From: Burkholderia sp. Nafp2/4-1b
GTDB lineage: Bacteria > Pseudomonadota > Gammaproteobacteria > Burkholderiales > Burkholderiaceae
Length of the DNA stretch: 64,000 bases
Reading direction: 5' to 3'
Assembly: GCF_003635165.1 (NCBI RefSeq)
Contig: NZ_ML058605.1
Span: 295,894-359,893 of the forward strand
In this document: piece by piece, positions 44,839 through 54,193 of the stretch
Position numbering within the stretch: position 1 is the stretch's first letter
Layout: the number at the start of each line of letters is the position of its first letter
Notes under the pieces: generated by a model
Database searches by the model: none
Told to the model about the DNA's origin: nothing
Seen by the model: the letters and a program-made list of their open reading frames with translations, nothing else
Position numbers and translations under genes: made by a program

Positions 44839-47001
44839 TTACTTCACGCGCATGCCCGGCTTCGCGCCGCTGTGCGGCTCGAGGATGTAGAGGCCCGGTT
44901 CAGCCTTCTCGTCCGTCGCCGACGCGGCGAGCACCATCCCTTCGGACAGCCCGAACTTCATCTTGCGCGGCGCGAGGTTCGCGACCATCACCGTCAGCTT
45001 GCCGACGAGCTGCTCGGGCTGGTACGCGGACTTGATGCCCGAGAACACGTTGCGGGTCTTTTCCTCGCCGATGTCGAGCGTGAGCTGCAGCAGCTTGTCC
45101 GAGCCTTCGACGGCCTGGCACGCGACGATCTTCGCGATGCGCAGGTCGACCTTCGCGAAATCGTCGATCGAGATCGGGCCGTCGTCCGCACCGTTCGCGG
45201 CGGGCGCCTTCGCGTTCGCCTTGGCGTTCTTCGCCTCCTTCGCGGCGTTGGCGGCGCTCGCCCCTGCGGCAGCGGCGCCGGCGGCTTCAGCCTGCAGCGA
45301 GTCGCGGTTCGCGGCGAGCAGCGCGTCGATCTGCTTCGCATCGACCCGCGTCATCAGGTGCTGGTACGCCTTGATCGGCTGCGCCGACGACAGCGGCGTC
45401 GCGGCATCGGCCCACGCGAGCGGGGCGATCCCGAAGAACGCCTCGACCGCTTCGGCCACGCGCGGCATCACCGGCTTCAGCGCGAGCGACAGCAGGCGGA
45501 ATGCCTCGAGGCTCACGCTGCAGCTTTCGTGCAGCGCGACCGCGTTGGCCGGATCCTTCGCGAGTTCCCACGGCTTCGCGCCGTCGACGTACGCGTTCAC
45601 TTCGTCCGCGAGCTCCATCGTCTGGCGCAGCGCACGGCTGTATTCGCGCGCTTCGTAGTGCGCGGCGATCGCCGGAATCGCGTCGCGCAGCTTCGCGACG
45701 AGCGGGTGGTTCATCGCGCTGTCCTGCACGCGGCCGTCGAAACGCTTGATCAGGAAGCCGGCCGCGCGGCTCGCGATGTTCACGTACTTGCCGACGAGGT
45801 CGCTGTTCACGCGCGCCTGGAAGTCTTCGAGGTTCAGGTCGAGGTCTTCCATCGTCGCGTTCAGCTTCGCGGCGAAGTAGTAGCGCAGCCATTCGGGGTT
45901 CAGGCCCGTGTCGATGTAGCTCTGCGCGGTGATGAACGTGCCGCGCGACTTCGACATCTTCGCGCCGTCGACCGTCAGGAAGCCGTGCGCGAACACGTTG
46001 GTCGGCGTGCGATGGCCCGAGAACTCGAGCATCGCCGGCCAGAACAGCGTGTGGAAATACAGGATGTCCTTGCCGATGAAGTGGTACTGCTCGGCGGTCG
46101 AGCCCGAGCGGATCCACGCGTCGAAATCGATGCCCTTGCGATCGCACAGGTTCTTGAAGCTCGCGTAGTAGCCGACCGGCGCGTCGAGCCACACGTAGAA
46201 GTACTTGCCGGGCGCTCCCGGGATCTCGAAGCCGAAATACGGCGCGTCGCGCGAGATGTCCCAGTCGGCGAGCTTGGCTTCGCCGGCGTCGCCGAGCCAT
46301 TCGCGCATCTTGTTGGTCGCTTCGGGCTGCGCGAGGCCGGCCACCCATTCGCGCAGGAACGACTCGCAGCGCGGGTCGGACAGGCGGAAGAAGTGGTGCG
46401 TCGACTTCTTGCGCACCGGCGTCGCGCCGGACACCACCGAGTACGGGTTCAGCAGTTCGGTCGGCAGGTAGGTCGAGCCGCACACTTCGCAGTTGTCGCC
46501 GTACTGGTCCTTCGCGTGGCACTTCGGGCATTCGCCCTTGATGAAGCGGTCCGGCAGGAACATTTCCTTGACAGGATCGTACGCCTGCTCGATCTCGCGC
46601 TCGGCGATCAGGCCGTTTTCCTTCAGCGCGAGGTAGATCTTCTCGCTCAGCACGCGGTTCTCTTCCGAGTCGGTCGAGTAGAAGTTGTCGAACGACACGC
46701 CGAAGCTGTCGAAGTCGCGCTTGTGCTCGGTCCACACGCGCTCGATCAGCTGCTTCGGCGTGACGCCTTCCTTCTCCGCGCGCAGCATGACCGGCGTGCC
46801 GTGCGTGTCGTCGGCGCCGATGTAGTAGACCTCATGGCCGTGCATTCGCAGCGTCCGCACCCAGATGTCGGTCTGGATGTACTCGACCAGGTGGCCGATG
46901 TGGATCTGGCCGTTGGCGTAGGGGAGTGCGGACGTAACGAGGATCTGGCGGCTGCCTTGCGGCGCCGCGGCCTGCACGGAAGTGAGGTCGGATGCGGACA
47001 T
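44839..47001 (-). CDS. metG: methionyl-tRNA synthetase
   Basis: A 720-residue class I synthetase of the MetG1 type. HIGH at 34-37, KMSKS at 348-352, a zinc knuckle with Cys158, Cys161, Cys171 and Cys174 (CPKCHAK and CEVC), and a C-terminal EMAP-type tRNA-binding domain (about 610-720, [19 protein letters not shown]) reached through a Lys/Ala/Asn-rich linker. Full length. The ATG at 47001 follows a short leader. The gap upstream (47002-47375) holds a terminator of the OmpA-like gene and no other feature I can support. Confidence 0.96.
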   Translation of the reverse strand: MSASDLTSVQAAAPQGSRQILVTSALPYANGQIHIGHLVEYIQTDIWVRTLRMHGHEVYYIGADDTHGTPVMLRAEKEGVTPKQLIERVWTEHKRDFDSFGVSFDNFYSTDSEENRVLSEKIYLALKENGLIAEREIEQAYDPVKEMFLPDRFIKGECPKCHAKDQYGDNCEVCGSTYLPTELLNPYSVVSGATPVRKKSTHHFFRLSDPRCESFLREWVAGLAQPEATNKMREWLGDAGEAKLADWDISRDAPYFGFEIPGAPGKYFYVWLDAPVGYYASFKNLCDRKGIDFDAWIRSGSTAEQYHFIGKDILYFHTLFWPAMLEFSGHRTPTNVFAHGFLTVDGAKMSKSRGTFITAQSYIDTGLNPEWLRYYFAAKLNATMEDLDLNLEDFQARVNSDLVGKYVNIASRAAGFLIKRFDGRVQDSAMNHPLVAKLRDAIPAIAAHYEAREYSRALRQTMELADEVNAYVDGAKPWELAKDPANAVALHESCSVSLEAFRLLSLALKPVMPRVAEAVEAFFGIAPLAWADAATPLSSAQPIKAYQHLMTRVDAKQIDALLAANRDSLQAEAAGAAAAGASAANAAKEAKNAKANAKAPAANGADDGPISIDDFAKVDLRIAKIVACQAVEGSDKLLQLTLDIGEEKTRNVFSGIKSAYQPEQLVGKLTVMVANLAPRKMKFGLSEGMVLAASATDEKAEPGLYILEPHSGAKPGMRVK

Positions 47002-47165
47002 AGGGTCTGTAGAAGAACGGCGGAAACGACGGAAACTGCGATTCTAGCAGGGGCGCGGGCCGGTCAGTCGGGGCGGGCGCCGGGAAGCGGGCACCGGGAT
47101 GGGCGCGGCCGCCGGGGCGGCGTGCCGGATGGCCCGATGCTGCGGCGCAGCACGCAAATTTCGGG

Positions 47166-47197
47166 CAAAAAAAACCGGGGCGGATATCGGCCCCGGA
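47166..47197 (-). terminator. terminator downstream of the OmpA-like gene
   Basis: Minus-strand stem CCGGGGC, CGATATCC, GCCCCGG followed by eight T. It is about 180 bp beyond the stop of the OmpA-like gene, so the message has a long 3' untranslated part. Confidence 0.85.
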
Positions 47198-47375
47198 GCA
47201 ACAACGACAAGAGGAGAATGGTGACGCGCCGGCAGCGCCAGCCGCGTACCGTAAAGACAGACCACAGGCCGCCACAGAAGTTCGAAAATTTTTTCGATTC
47301 GTTACAGATCCCGCTGAAAGCCTTGTGCGACGGGGCTGTGCGCCAGCCGCAGCCCCGCTCCTCTCGCGGCGATGC

Positions 47376-48017
47376 TTACTGCTGCGCTGCGCGCAGGTAG
47401 ATCTCGACGCGGCGGTTTTGTGCGCGGCCGGCTTCCGTCGCGTTGTCCGCGATCGGGTTCGACGGGCCCATGCCCTGTGCCGCCAGACGGCTGCCGGCGA
47501 CGCCGCGCTGCACGAGCGCGTTCACGACGCTCTGCGCGCGGTTCTGCGACAGCGTCTGGTTCAGCTGCTGCGAACCCGTGCTGTCCGTGTAGCCGACGAC
47601 CGAGGCCGTCACTTGCGGGTTCTGGTTCAGCGTCGTCGCCAGGTCGTTCAGCAGCGGCGTGAAGGCCGGCGTGATCGCGTACTGGTTGGTCGCGAACGTC
47701 ACCGAGCTCGGCACGTTCAGCTTCAGCGAGCCGTCCGGCTGCTCGGTCACTTGCGTGCCCGTCTTCGCTGCCGACGGCGCGAGCTTGTTCTTGATCGCCT
47801 GCCAGTTGTAACCCGTCACGCCGCCGACCAGCGCGCCGACGCCCGCGCCAATCGCCGCGCCCTTGCCGCCACCGGCCAGTGCGCCGATGCCCGCGCCCAG
47901 CGCCGCACCCGTGCCGGTTCCGACGGCCGCGTTGTTGCCTTGCTGCGTGGCGCAACCTGCCAGCAGTGCGCCGGCGAGTGCGAAGACGGACAGGCGAGTC
48001 GCGATTTTCATGTTCAT
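47376..48017 (-). CDS. OmpA-like peptidoglycan-binding lipoprotein with glycine zipper
   Basis: A 213-residue outer membrane lipoprotein. The lipobox LLAGC is near residue 20. A glycine-zipper stretch with repeated GxGxG (GAGIGALAGGGKGAAIGAG) spans about 33-65, and the C-terminal OmpA domain (about 95-210) has YTDSTGSQQLNQTLSQNRA, VNALVQRGV and NRRVEIYL, the peptidoglycan-binding pattern. I use the ATG at 48017 because AGAGAGGA stands before it; a longer frame adds 16 residues. It ties the outer membrane to peptidoglycan; similar YiaD proteins are known. Confidence 0.9.
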   Translation of the reverse strand: MNMKIATRLSVFALAGALLAGCATQQGNNAAVGTGTGAALGAGIGALAGGGKGAAIGAGVGALVGGVTGYNWQAIKNKLAPSAAKTGTQVTEQPDGSLKLNVPSSVTFATNQYAITPAFTPLLNDLATTLNQNPQVTASVVGYTDSTGSQQLNQTLSQNRAQSVVNALVQRGVAGSRLAAQGMGPSNPIADNATEAGRAQNRRVEIYLRAAQQ

Positions 48018-48371
48018 CTTGAATTCCTCTCTTGGTTTGAACGAGTCGACAACAATGACAAACAACAGTTACGGCTCCCAACACGGGCTGCCCGAAAAAG
48101 GACGGCACGCCCGTGCTCGCGGCAGCCGCCGAGGCGGCCGCATGCCCTGCTCGCCAGCGTGGCTGTTCCGGACAGGGTGACGCGTCAGCCTCTACAATAT
48201 AGGCGGTTGGCGGCCGATTTGGCCCCATAGCATGCCGCACGCGAAGATTGCGCCGCCGCGCGCGTTCGCGCAATGGCGTGCAACAGATTCTTTCACTTTT
48301 CCCGATTTTCGCAGCGCTATTTGATATTTTTTGACGTTTGCGCGAGAGAAAAACGTTTTCACGGAGTTTCG
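48018..48371. other. divergent intergenic region, OmpA-like gene / mrp
   Basis: A 354-bp gap with no gene. It contains the GC-rich first part and an AT-rich second part (48285-48360). A possible plus-strand promoter is CGGACA, 18 nt, TACAAT (48169-48198), quite far from mrp. Nothing else could be supported. Confidence 0.5.
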
Positions 48372-49463
48372 ATGAGCATTGACCGGGCACAAGTCGACAC
48401 CGCGCTGGCGGCTGTCGTCGACCCCAACACCGGCCGCCCGTACGCGGCCAACAAGGGCGTGCGCAACGTCGCGATCGACGGCGACGCCGTGTCGGTCGAC
48501 GTGGTGCTCGGCTATCCGGCGCGCAGCCAGCACGGCGACGTGCGCGCGCGCATCGCCGATGCGCTGAAGGCCGTGCCGGGCGTGCGCGACGCACGCGTCG
48601 CGGTGTCGCAGGACATCGTCGCGCACACGGTGCAGCGCGGCGTGAAGCTGCTGCCGAACGTGAAGAACATCGTCGCGGTGGCGTCGGGCAAGGGCGGCGT
48701 CGGCAAGAGCACCACGGCCGTGAACCTCGCGCTCGCGCTCGCCGCGGAAGGCGCGTCGGTCGGCATTCTCGACGCCGACATCTACGGCCCGTCGCTGCCG
48801 ACCATGCTCGGCATTCACGGCCAGCGCCCCGAGTCGCCCGACAACCAGTCGATGAACCCGCTGGTCGGCCACGGGCTGCAGGCGAACTCGATCGGTTTCC
48901 TGATCGAGGAAGACAACCCGATGGTGTGGCGCGGCCCGATGGCGACCTCGGCGCTCGAGCAGCTGCTGCGCCAGACGAACTGGCGCGAGCTCGACTACCT
49001 GATCGTCGACATGCCGCCGGGCACCGGCGACATCCAGCTCACGCTCGCGCAGCGCGTGCCGGTGACGGGCGCCGTGATCGTCACGACGCCGCAGGACATC
49101 GCGCTGCTCGACGCGAAGAAGGGCCTCAAGATGTTCGAGAAAGTCGGGATTCCGATCCTCGGTATCGTCGAGAACATGAGCATCCACATCTGCTCGAACT
49201 GCGGCCACGAAGAGCACATCTTCGGCGCGGGCGGGGCCGAGCGGATGGCGCAGGATTACGGCGTGAACGTGCTCGGCAGCCTGCCGCTCGACATCGCGAT
49301 CCGCGAGCGCGCCGACAGCGGCACGCCGACGGTCGCGGCGGATCCGGACGGCGCGCTGGCGCGGCGCTACCGCGACATCGCGCGCGGGGTTGCGCTGGCG
49401 ATTGCCGAGCGCGCACGCGACATGACGTCGAAGTTCCCGTCGATCGTTGTTCAAAATACGTAA
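48372..49463 (+). CDS. apbC: Mrp/ApbC-family iron-sulfur cluster carrier ATPase
   Basis: A 363-residue P-loop protein. The N-terminal MIP18/DUF59 domain (about 5-90, LAAVVDPNTGRPYAANKGV) is followed by GKGGVGKS at 106-113, ILDADIYGPSLPTMLG, MPPGTGDIQL, and the bridging-cluster pair Cys274/Cys277 in ICSNCGHEE. It transfers [4Fe-4S] clusters to apo-proteins. No iron-sulfur assembly genes are adjacent, but the window has several client types (CysI, IlvD, CysH). I start at the ATG at 48372. Confidence 0.93.
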   Translation: MSIDRAQVDTALAAVVDPNTGRPYAANKGVRNVAIDGDAVSVDVVLGYPARSQHGDVRARIADALKAVPGVRDARVAVSQDIVAHTVQRGVKLLPNVKNIVAVASGKGGVGKSTTAVNLALALAAEGASVGILDADIYGPSLPTMLGIHGQRPESPDNQSMNPLVGHGLQANSIGFLIEEDNPMVWRGPMATSALEQLLRQTNWRELDYLIVDMPPGTGDIQLTLAQRVPVTGAVIVTTPQDIALLDAKKGLKMFEKVGIPILGIVENMSIHICSNCGHEEHIFGAGGAERMAQDYGVNVLGSLPLDIAIRERADSGTPTVAADPDGALARRYRDIARGVALAIAERARDMTSKFPSIVVQNT

Positions 49464-49596
49464 AACCCTTGCGGGGCGGGGCCTCACGCTGTTTACCGCG
49501 CCGCGAGGCGCGGTATCATGGCGACTTTTCCCGGGTCCCTTTACCCGCCCGGCATGACCGCCGTGTCGAACGGCCGCCAGCCGGCATGAGGATCGA

Positions 49597-50133
49597 ATGA
49601 ACCAACGACATCACGGCGTGCGCGCCGGCCGCGTGCAGCGCGCGCTGCTGGCCGGCGCCGCGCTGGGCCTTCTGGCCGGCTGTACCTCTTTTTCCTCGTC
49701 GCACGAAAAGCGCGCCGATGCGCAACTGCAGCCGACCGTCGGCTCGCAGACGCGCGGCGCGGTGACGTTCGTCGAACGCCCGGACGGCGTCCAGGTCACG
49801 TACAACCTGGTCGGCCTGCCGCCGAACAGCGATCACGCGCTGCAGGTGCACGAACGCGGCGACTGCAACGCGGGCGACGGCTCGAGCGCCGGCCAGGTGT
49901 TCGCGCCGGCCGCCGACCGGCTGCGCGCCGGCGCGCGCGTCGCCGGCGATCTCGGCAACATCCATGCGGATGCGAATGGCGTCGCGGCCGGTTTCATCGT
50001 CGCGCCCGATCTGGCCCTCGATGGTGTGCGTTCTGCGCTGAACCGCGCGGCGCTGGTGCACCGCGAGCCCAGCGATCCGGCGTTTGCGCAGCATGGCGCG
50101 GGCGCCGCGCTGGCCTGCGGCGTGATCCGTTGA
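49597..50133 (+). CDS. Cu/Zn superoxide dismutase-like lipoprotein lacking most metal ligands
   Basis: A 178-residue SodC-fold protein. Lipobox LLAGC gives Cys29. The fold is recognisable from GDLGNI (118-122 region) and the C-terminal ACGVI, with Cys90 and Cys174 as the usual disulfide. Metal positions differ: the HxH copper pair reads Gln83-Val-His85; the bridging His region GGHF reads GQVF (Gln100); the zinc histidines between are absent in the stretch VFAPAADRLRAGARVAG; His155 remains. The active-site Arg before ACGVI is also missing. I infer it is not an active superoxide dismutase. It may be a structural or binding lipoprotein. GAGGA precedes the ATG at 49597. Confidence 0.85.
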   Translation: MNQRHHGVRAGRVQRALLAGAALGLLAGCTSFSSSHEKRADAQLQPTVGSQTRGAVTFVERPDGVQVTYNLVGLPPNSDHALQVHERGDCNAGDGSSAGQVFAPAADRLRAGARVAGDLGNIHADANGVAAGFIVAPDLALDGVRSALNRAALVHREPSDPAFAQHGAGAALACGVIR

Positions 50134-50244
50134 CGGCCGCCGCGTGCGCGAGCCGATGATCGCGTAAAATGTGCGGCTTTCCGGGTCGCCGCTTCGCCGG
50201 TATGGCCCCCACCGACTGTCACGCAGCGTTTCCAGGCGCCCTGA

Positions 50245-50325
50245 TAATGAAACGACCCCAACGCTCACTTCGTTCGCTGTCCCCCGAGGGGACGGCCCGC
50301 CTCCTTGGGACGGCCCGGCGGAGGC
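50245..50325. repeat. REP-like GC element before dcd
   Basis: A stretch with CGCTCACTTCGTTCGCTGTC, then CCCCCGAGGGG (dyad) and CCTCCTTGGGA, then GACGGCCCGGCGGA. It has the look of dispersed intergenic elements that I recall in Burkholderia and relatives, with short imperfect dyads. It lies directly before the dcd start and could contribute the ribosome site (GGAGGCAGGC is at its right edge). Confidence 0.5.
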
Positions 50326-50329
50326 AGGC

Positions 50330-50899
50330 ATGAGCATCAAGTCCGACAAGTGGATTCGGCGCATGGCCGAAGAACACAAGATGATCGAGCCGTTCGTGCC
50401 CGATCAGGTTCGCGCGTCCGAGGACGGTCGCAGGATCGTCAGCTACGGCACGTCGAGCTACGGCTACGACATCCGCTGCGCGGACGAATTCAAGATCTTC
50501 ACGAACATCAACTCGACGATCGTCGATCCGAAGAACTTCGACGAGGGTTCGTTTGTCGATTTCAAGGGCGACGTGTGCATCATCCCGCCGAACTCGTTCG
50601 CGCTGGCCCGCACCGTCGAATATTTCCGCATCCCGCGCACCGTGCTGACCGTCTGCCTCGGCAAGTCGACCTACGCGCGCTGCGGGATCATCGTCAACGT
50701 GACGCCGTTCGAACCCGAGTGGGAAGGCTACGTCACGCTGGAATTCTCGAATACCACGCCGCTGCCCGCGAAGATCTACGCGAACGAAGGTGTCGCGCAG
50801 GTGCTGTTCTTCGAAAGCGACGAAGTGTGCGACGTGTCGTACGCCGATCGCGGCGGCAAGTATCAGGGTCAGCGCGGTGTCACGCTGCCGAAAACCTGA
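50330..50899 (+). CDS. dcd: dCTP deaminase
   Basis: A 189-residue trimeric enzyme that deaminates dCTP to dUTP. Family blocks: [28 protein letters not shown], the signature [15 protein letters not shown] and [23 protein letters not shown] with the catalytic Glu, and [20 protein letters not shown]. The ATG at 50330 follows GGAGGCAGGC. Standard length. It stands 80 bp before the decarboxylase gene; no functional link is visible. Confidence 0.95.
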
Positions 50900-50980
50900 T
50901 CTGGTTGCATAACGTCTCACCAGTTTCCGGGTGACCGCTGCGCGTGACGCGCCGCGGTCGTTCTTTTTGGAGAATCGCCC

Positions 50981-53260
50981 ATGAAGTTTCGTTTCCCCGT
51001 CGTCATCATCGACGAAGATTTCCGCTCCGAGAACATCTCGGGCTCCGGCATCCGGGCGTTGGCCGAAGCGATCGAGAAGGAGGGCGTCGAAGTCCTCGGC
51101 CTCACGAGCTACGGCGATCTGACGTCGTTCGCGCAGCAGTCCAGCCGCGCGTCCTGCTTCATCCTGTCGATCGACGACGACGAACTCATGCTCGGCGAAA
51201 CGGGCGCTGACGGCGAACTGCCCGAACTGGCGACCGCGATCATCGAGCTGCGCGCGTTCGTCACCGAAGTGCGCCGCCGCAACGCGGACATCCCGATCTT
51301 CCTGTACGGCGAGACGCGCACGTCGCGGCATTTGCCGAACGACATCCTGCGCGAACTGCACGGCTTCATCCACATGTTCGAGGACACGCCGGAGTTCGTC
51401 GCGCGCCACATCATCCGCGAGGCGAAGGTCTATCTCGACTCGCTCGCGCCGCCGTTCTTCAAGGAGCTGGTGAAGTACGCGGACGAAGGCTCGTACTCGT
51501 GGCACTGCCCGGGCCACTCGGGCGGCGTCGCGTTCCTGAAGAACCCGCTCGGCCAGATGTTCCACCAGTTCTTCGGCGAGAACATGCTGCGCGCGGACGT
51601 GTGCAACGCCGTCGACGAACTCGGCCAGCTGCTCGATCACACGGGCCCGGTCGCGGCGTCCGAGCGCAACGCGGCGCGCATCTTCAGCGCGGACCATCTG
51701 TTCTTCGTGACCAACGGCACGTCGACGTCGAACAAGATCGTCTGGCACGCGACGGTCGCCCCGGGCGACATCGTGCTGGTCGACCGCAACTGCCACAAGT
51801 CGATCCTGCACGCGATCACGATGACGGGCGCGATTCCGGTGTTCCTCACGCCGACGCGCAACCACTTCGGCATCATCGGGCCGATCCCGCGCGACGAATT
51901 CAAGCCGGAGAACATCCGCAAGAAGATCGAGGCGAACCCGTTCGCGCGCGAGGCGATGCGCCAGAACCCGGACATGAAGCCGCGCATCCTGACGATCACG
52001 CAAAGCACGTACGACGGCGTCGTCTACAACGTCGAGATGATCAAGGACCTGCTCGGCGACCTGCTCGACACGCTGCACTTCGACGAAGCATGGCTGCCGC
52101 ACGCGACGTTCCACGACTTCTACCGCGACATGCACGCTATCGGCGACGGCCGTCCGCGCACGGGCGCGCTCGTGTTCGCGACGCACTCGACGCACAAGCT
52201 GCTCGCGGGCATCTCGCAGGCATCGCAGATCGTCGTGCAGGATTCGGAGAACCGCACGTTCGACAAGCACCGCTTCAACGAGGCGTACCTGATGCACACG
52301 TCGACGAGCCCGCAGTACGCGATCATCGCGTCGTGCGACGTCGCGGCCGCGATGATGGAGCCGCCGGGCGGCACCGCGCTCGTCGAGGAATCGATCGCCG
52401 AGGCGATCGACTTCCGCCGCGCGATGCGCAAGGTCGACGCCGAGTACGGCGACGACTGGTTCTTCAGCGTGTGGGGCCCGGACGAACTGTCGGAAGAAGG
52501 CATCGGCTCGCGCGACGACTGGATGCTGAAGCCGAACGACCACTGGCACGGCTTCGGCCCGCTGGCGGAAGGCTTCAACATGCTCGACCCGATCAAGGCG
52601 ACGATCATCACGCCGGGGCTCGACGTCGACGGCGAATTCGGCGAGACGGGCATTCCGGCCGCGATCGTCACGAAGTACCTGGCCGAGCACGGGATCATCG
52701 TCGAGAAGACCGGCCTGTACTCGTTCTTCATCATGTTCACGATCGGCATCACGAAGGGCCGCTGGAACTCGATGGTGACCGAGCTGCAGCAGTTCAAGGA
52801 CGACTACGACAACAACCAGCCGCTGTGGCGCGTGCTGCCGGAATTCGTCGCGCAGCATCCGCGCTACGAGCGCGTCGGCCTGCGCGACCTGTGCACGCAG
52901 ATCCACGACGTGTACCGTGCGAACGACATCGCGCGCCTGACGACGGAGATGTACCTGTCGGACATGGAGCCGGCGATGAAGCCGTCGGACGCGTTCGCGA
53001 AGCTCGCGCACCGCAAGATCGACCGCGTGCCGCTCGACGAGCTCGAAGGCCGCGTGACGAGCATCCTGCTCACGCCGTACCCGCCGGGCATTCCGCTGCT
53101 GATCCCGGGCGAGCGCTTCAACAAGACGATCGTGAACTACCTGCGGTTCGCGCGCGACTTCAACGAACGCTTCCCGGGCTTCCATACGGACATCCACGGC
53201 CTCGTCGCGGAAGAAGTGAACGGTCGCGTCGAGTACTTCGTCGACTGCGTGCGCGACTGA
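50981..53260 (+). CDS. Orn/Lys/Arg decarboxylase (inducible fold-type)
   Basis: A 759-residue PLP decarboxylase of the large bacterial LdcI/AdiA/SpeC group. An N-terminal response-regulator-like wing domain spans about 1-130 (FPVVIIDEDFRSENISGSG). YSWHCPGHSGGVAF, LLDHTGPV, FVTNGTSTSNKIV, IDR-like VDRNCHKSIL, FDEAW, and the PLP lysine Lys406 in THSTHKLLAG follow. The length is near AdiA (about 755), but NGTSTSNKIV and EKTGLYSFF resemble lysine decarboxylases, so the substrate is unresolved. It likely serves polyamine synthesis or acid resistance. Its stop overlaps the next start (TGATG). Confidence 0.9.
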   Translation: MKFRFPVVIIDEDFRSENISGSGIRALAEAIEKEGVEVLGLTSYGDLTSFAQQSSRASCFILSIDDDELMLGETGADGELPELATAIIELRAFVTEVRRRNADIPIFLYGETRTSRHLPNDILRELHGFIHMFEDTPEFVARHIIREAKVYLDSLAPPFFKELVKYADEGSYSWHCPGHSGGVAFLKNPLGQMFHQFFGENMLRADVCNAVDELGQLLDHTGPVAASERNAARIFSADHLFFVTNGTSTSNKIVWHATVAPGDIVLVDRNCHKSILHAITMTGAIPVFLTPTRNHFGIIGPIPRDEFKPENIRKKIEANPFAREAMRQNPDMKPRILTITQSTYDGVVYNVEMIKDLLGDLLDTLHFDEAWLPHATFHDFYRDMHAIGDGRPRTGALVFATHSTHKLLAGISQASQIVVQDSENRTFDKHRFNEAYLMHTSTSPQYAIIASCDVAAAMMEPPGGTALVEESIAEAIDFRRAMRKVDAEYGDDWFFSVWGPDELSEEGIGSRDDWMLKPNDHWHGFGPLAEGFNMLDPIKATIITPGLDVDGEFGETGIPAAIVTKYLAEHGIIVEKTGLYSFFIMFTIGITKGRWNSMVTELQQFKDDYDNNQPLWRVLPEFVAQHPRYERVGLRDLCTQIHDVYRANDIARLTTEMYLSDMEPAMKPSDAFAKLAHRKIDRVPLDELEGRVTSILLTPYPPGIPLLIPGERFNKTIVNYLRFARDFNERFPGFHTDIHGLVAEEVNGRVEYFVDCVRD

Positions 53261-54105
53261 TGGCGGCGCAGGGACGAAACCGGACGATGCGCGCGGCGCT
53301 GGCCGCGCTCGCCGTCTGGGCCGCGTGGTCGGCAGGGCCGGCGGGGTGGAATGCCGCGCATGCGGAAGTGGCGGCGGCCGATCCGATCGACGTCGCGATG
53401 CGGCAGTGTCTCGCGCGGCGCGACCGGTCGTCGCCGGCCGGCCAGATCCAGTGCATGGGCGAAGCGCAGCAGCAGTGGCAGACGGTGATGGACAGCGCGT
53501 ACCGGCGCCTGTCGAATGATGCGCCGGCCGACGCGAAGCGCGGCTGGCAGGACAGCCAGCGCTACTGGGACACGTGGCGCAAGGATGAGCTTCTGCTGCT
53601 GAAGGCCGTGTACGACACGACGCGCGGCACCGCATACACGATGGCGAGCGCCGACATGCAGCTGCAGCCGGTGCGCGATCGCGCGCTCGCGCTGCGCGCG
53701 GCGGCCGATCGTTATGCGCCGCCGCCCGCGGCGTTGCCGGTCGCGGCCACGAGCGGCACGCAGGGAGGTGCCGAAGGCGGCGCGACCGTGGCGCCGGGCG
53801 CCGCGGTGGCAGCCGGCGTCAAGCCCGCGAACGCCGTGCCACGCGATCCGGCGATCCGCCGCGTGCGGCCGTGCGGGCAGGACGCCGCTTGCGAGCACGC
53901 GCTGTTCGATCTGAACCGCTATTACCAGAAGCTGCGTCGCAAGATGCCCGCGCATTCGGCCGCGACGCTCGTGCGCGCGCAGCGCGCGTGGGTTGCGTTC
54001 CGCGATTCGACGGCGCCGCTCGTCGGCGAGGACGGGCGCGTCGACCTGATCGGCGCGCGCATCGCGACGATGAAGCGGCTGTCGGAGACGGCCGGGAACC
54101 AGTAA
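53260..54105 (+). CDS. exported LprI-like (DUF1311) protein with two repeats
   Basis: A 281-residue secreted protein. Signal peptide about 10-35 (LAALAVWAAWSAGPAG, cleavage near AHAE). Two LprI/DUF1311-like units are visible: the first (about 46-105, QCLARRDRSSP, QIQCMGEAQQQWQTVMDSAY, KRGWQDSQRYWDTWRKDE) and the second (about 200-275, CGQDAACEHALFDLNRYYQK, RAQRAWVAFRDS), each with a Cys-containing helix and a Trp-rich helix, joined by a Pro/Ala-rich linker. LprI-type proteins inhibit lysozyme in some bacteria; role here is inference. The ATG at 53260 overlaps the decarboxylase stop; an ATG at 53287 is the alternative. Confidence 0.78.
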   Translation: MAAQGRNRTMRAALAALAVWAAWSAGPAGWNAAHAEVAAADPIDVAMRQCLARRDRSSPAGQIQCMGEAQQQWQTVMDSAYRRLSNDAPADAKRGWQDSQRYWDTWRKDELLLLKAVYDTTRGTAYTMASADMQLQPVRDRALALRAAADRYAPPPAALPVAATSGTQGGAEGGATVAPGAAVAAGVKPANAVPRDPAIRRVRPCGQDAACEHALFDLNRYYQKLRRKMPAHSAATLVRAQRAWVAFRDSTAPLVGEDGRVDLIGARIATMKRLSETAGNQ

Positions 54106-54139
54106 CGTTTGCGATGGCGCCGGTCATCCGGCGCGGCAA

Positions 54140-54170
54140 CGCAAACGGGCACCCTCGGGTGCCCGTTCGC
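54140..54170. terminator. bidirectional terminator, LprI-like gene / HAD gene
   Basis: Perfect stem AACGGGCACCC, TC, GGGTGCCCGTT between the convergent LprI-like and HAD genes. The T-run is short, so efficiency is uncertain. Confidence 0.65.
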
Positions 54171-54193
54171 ATGTGGGGTGCGCGGCGCGGCGC

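Noticed and set aside
50219-53635. Long minus-strand open frame opposite dcd and the decarboxylase
   Set aside because: Shadow frame; both plus-strand genes are clear enzymes with complete motifs.
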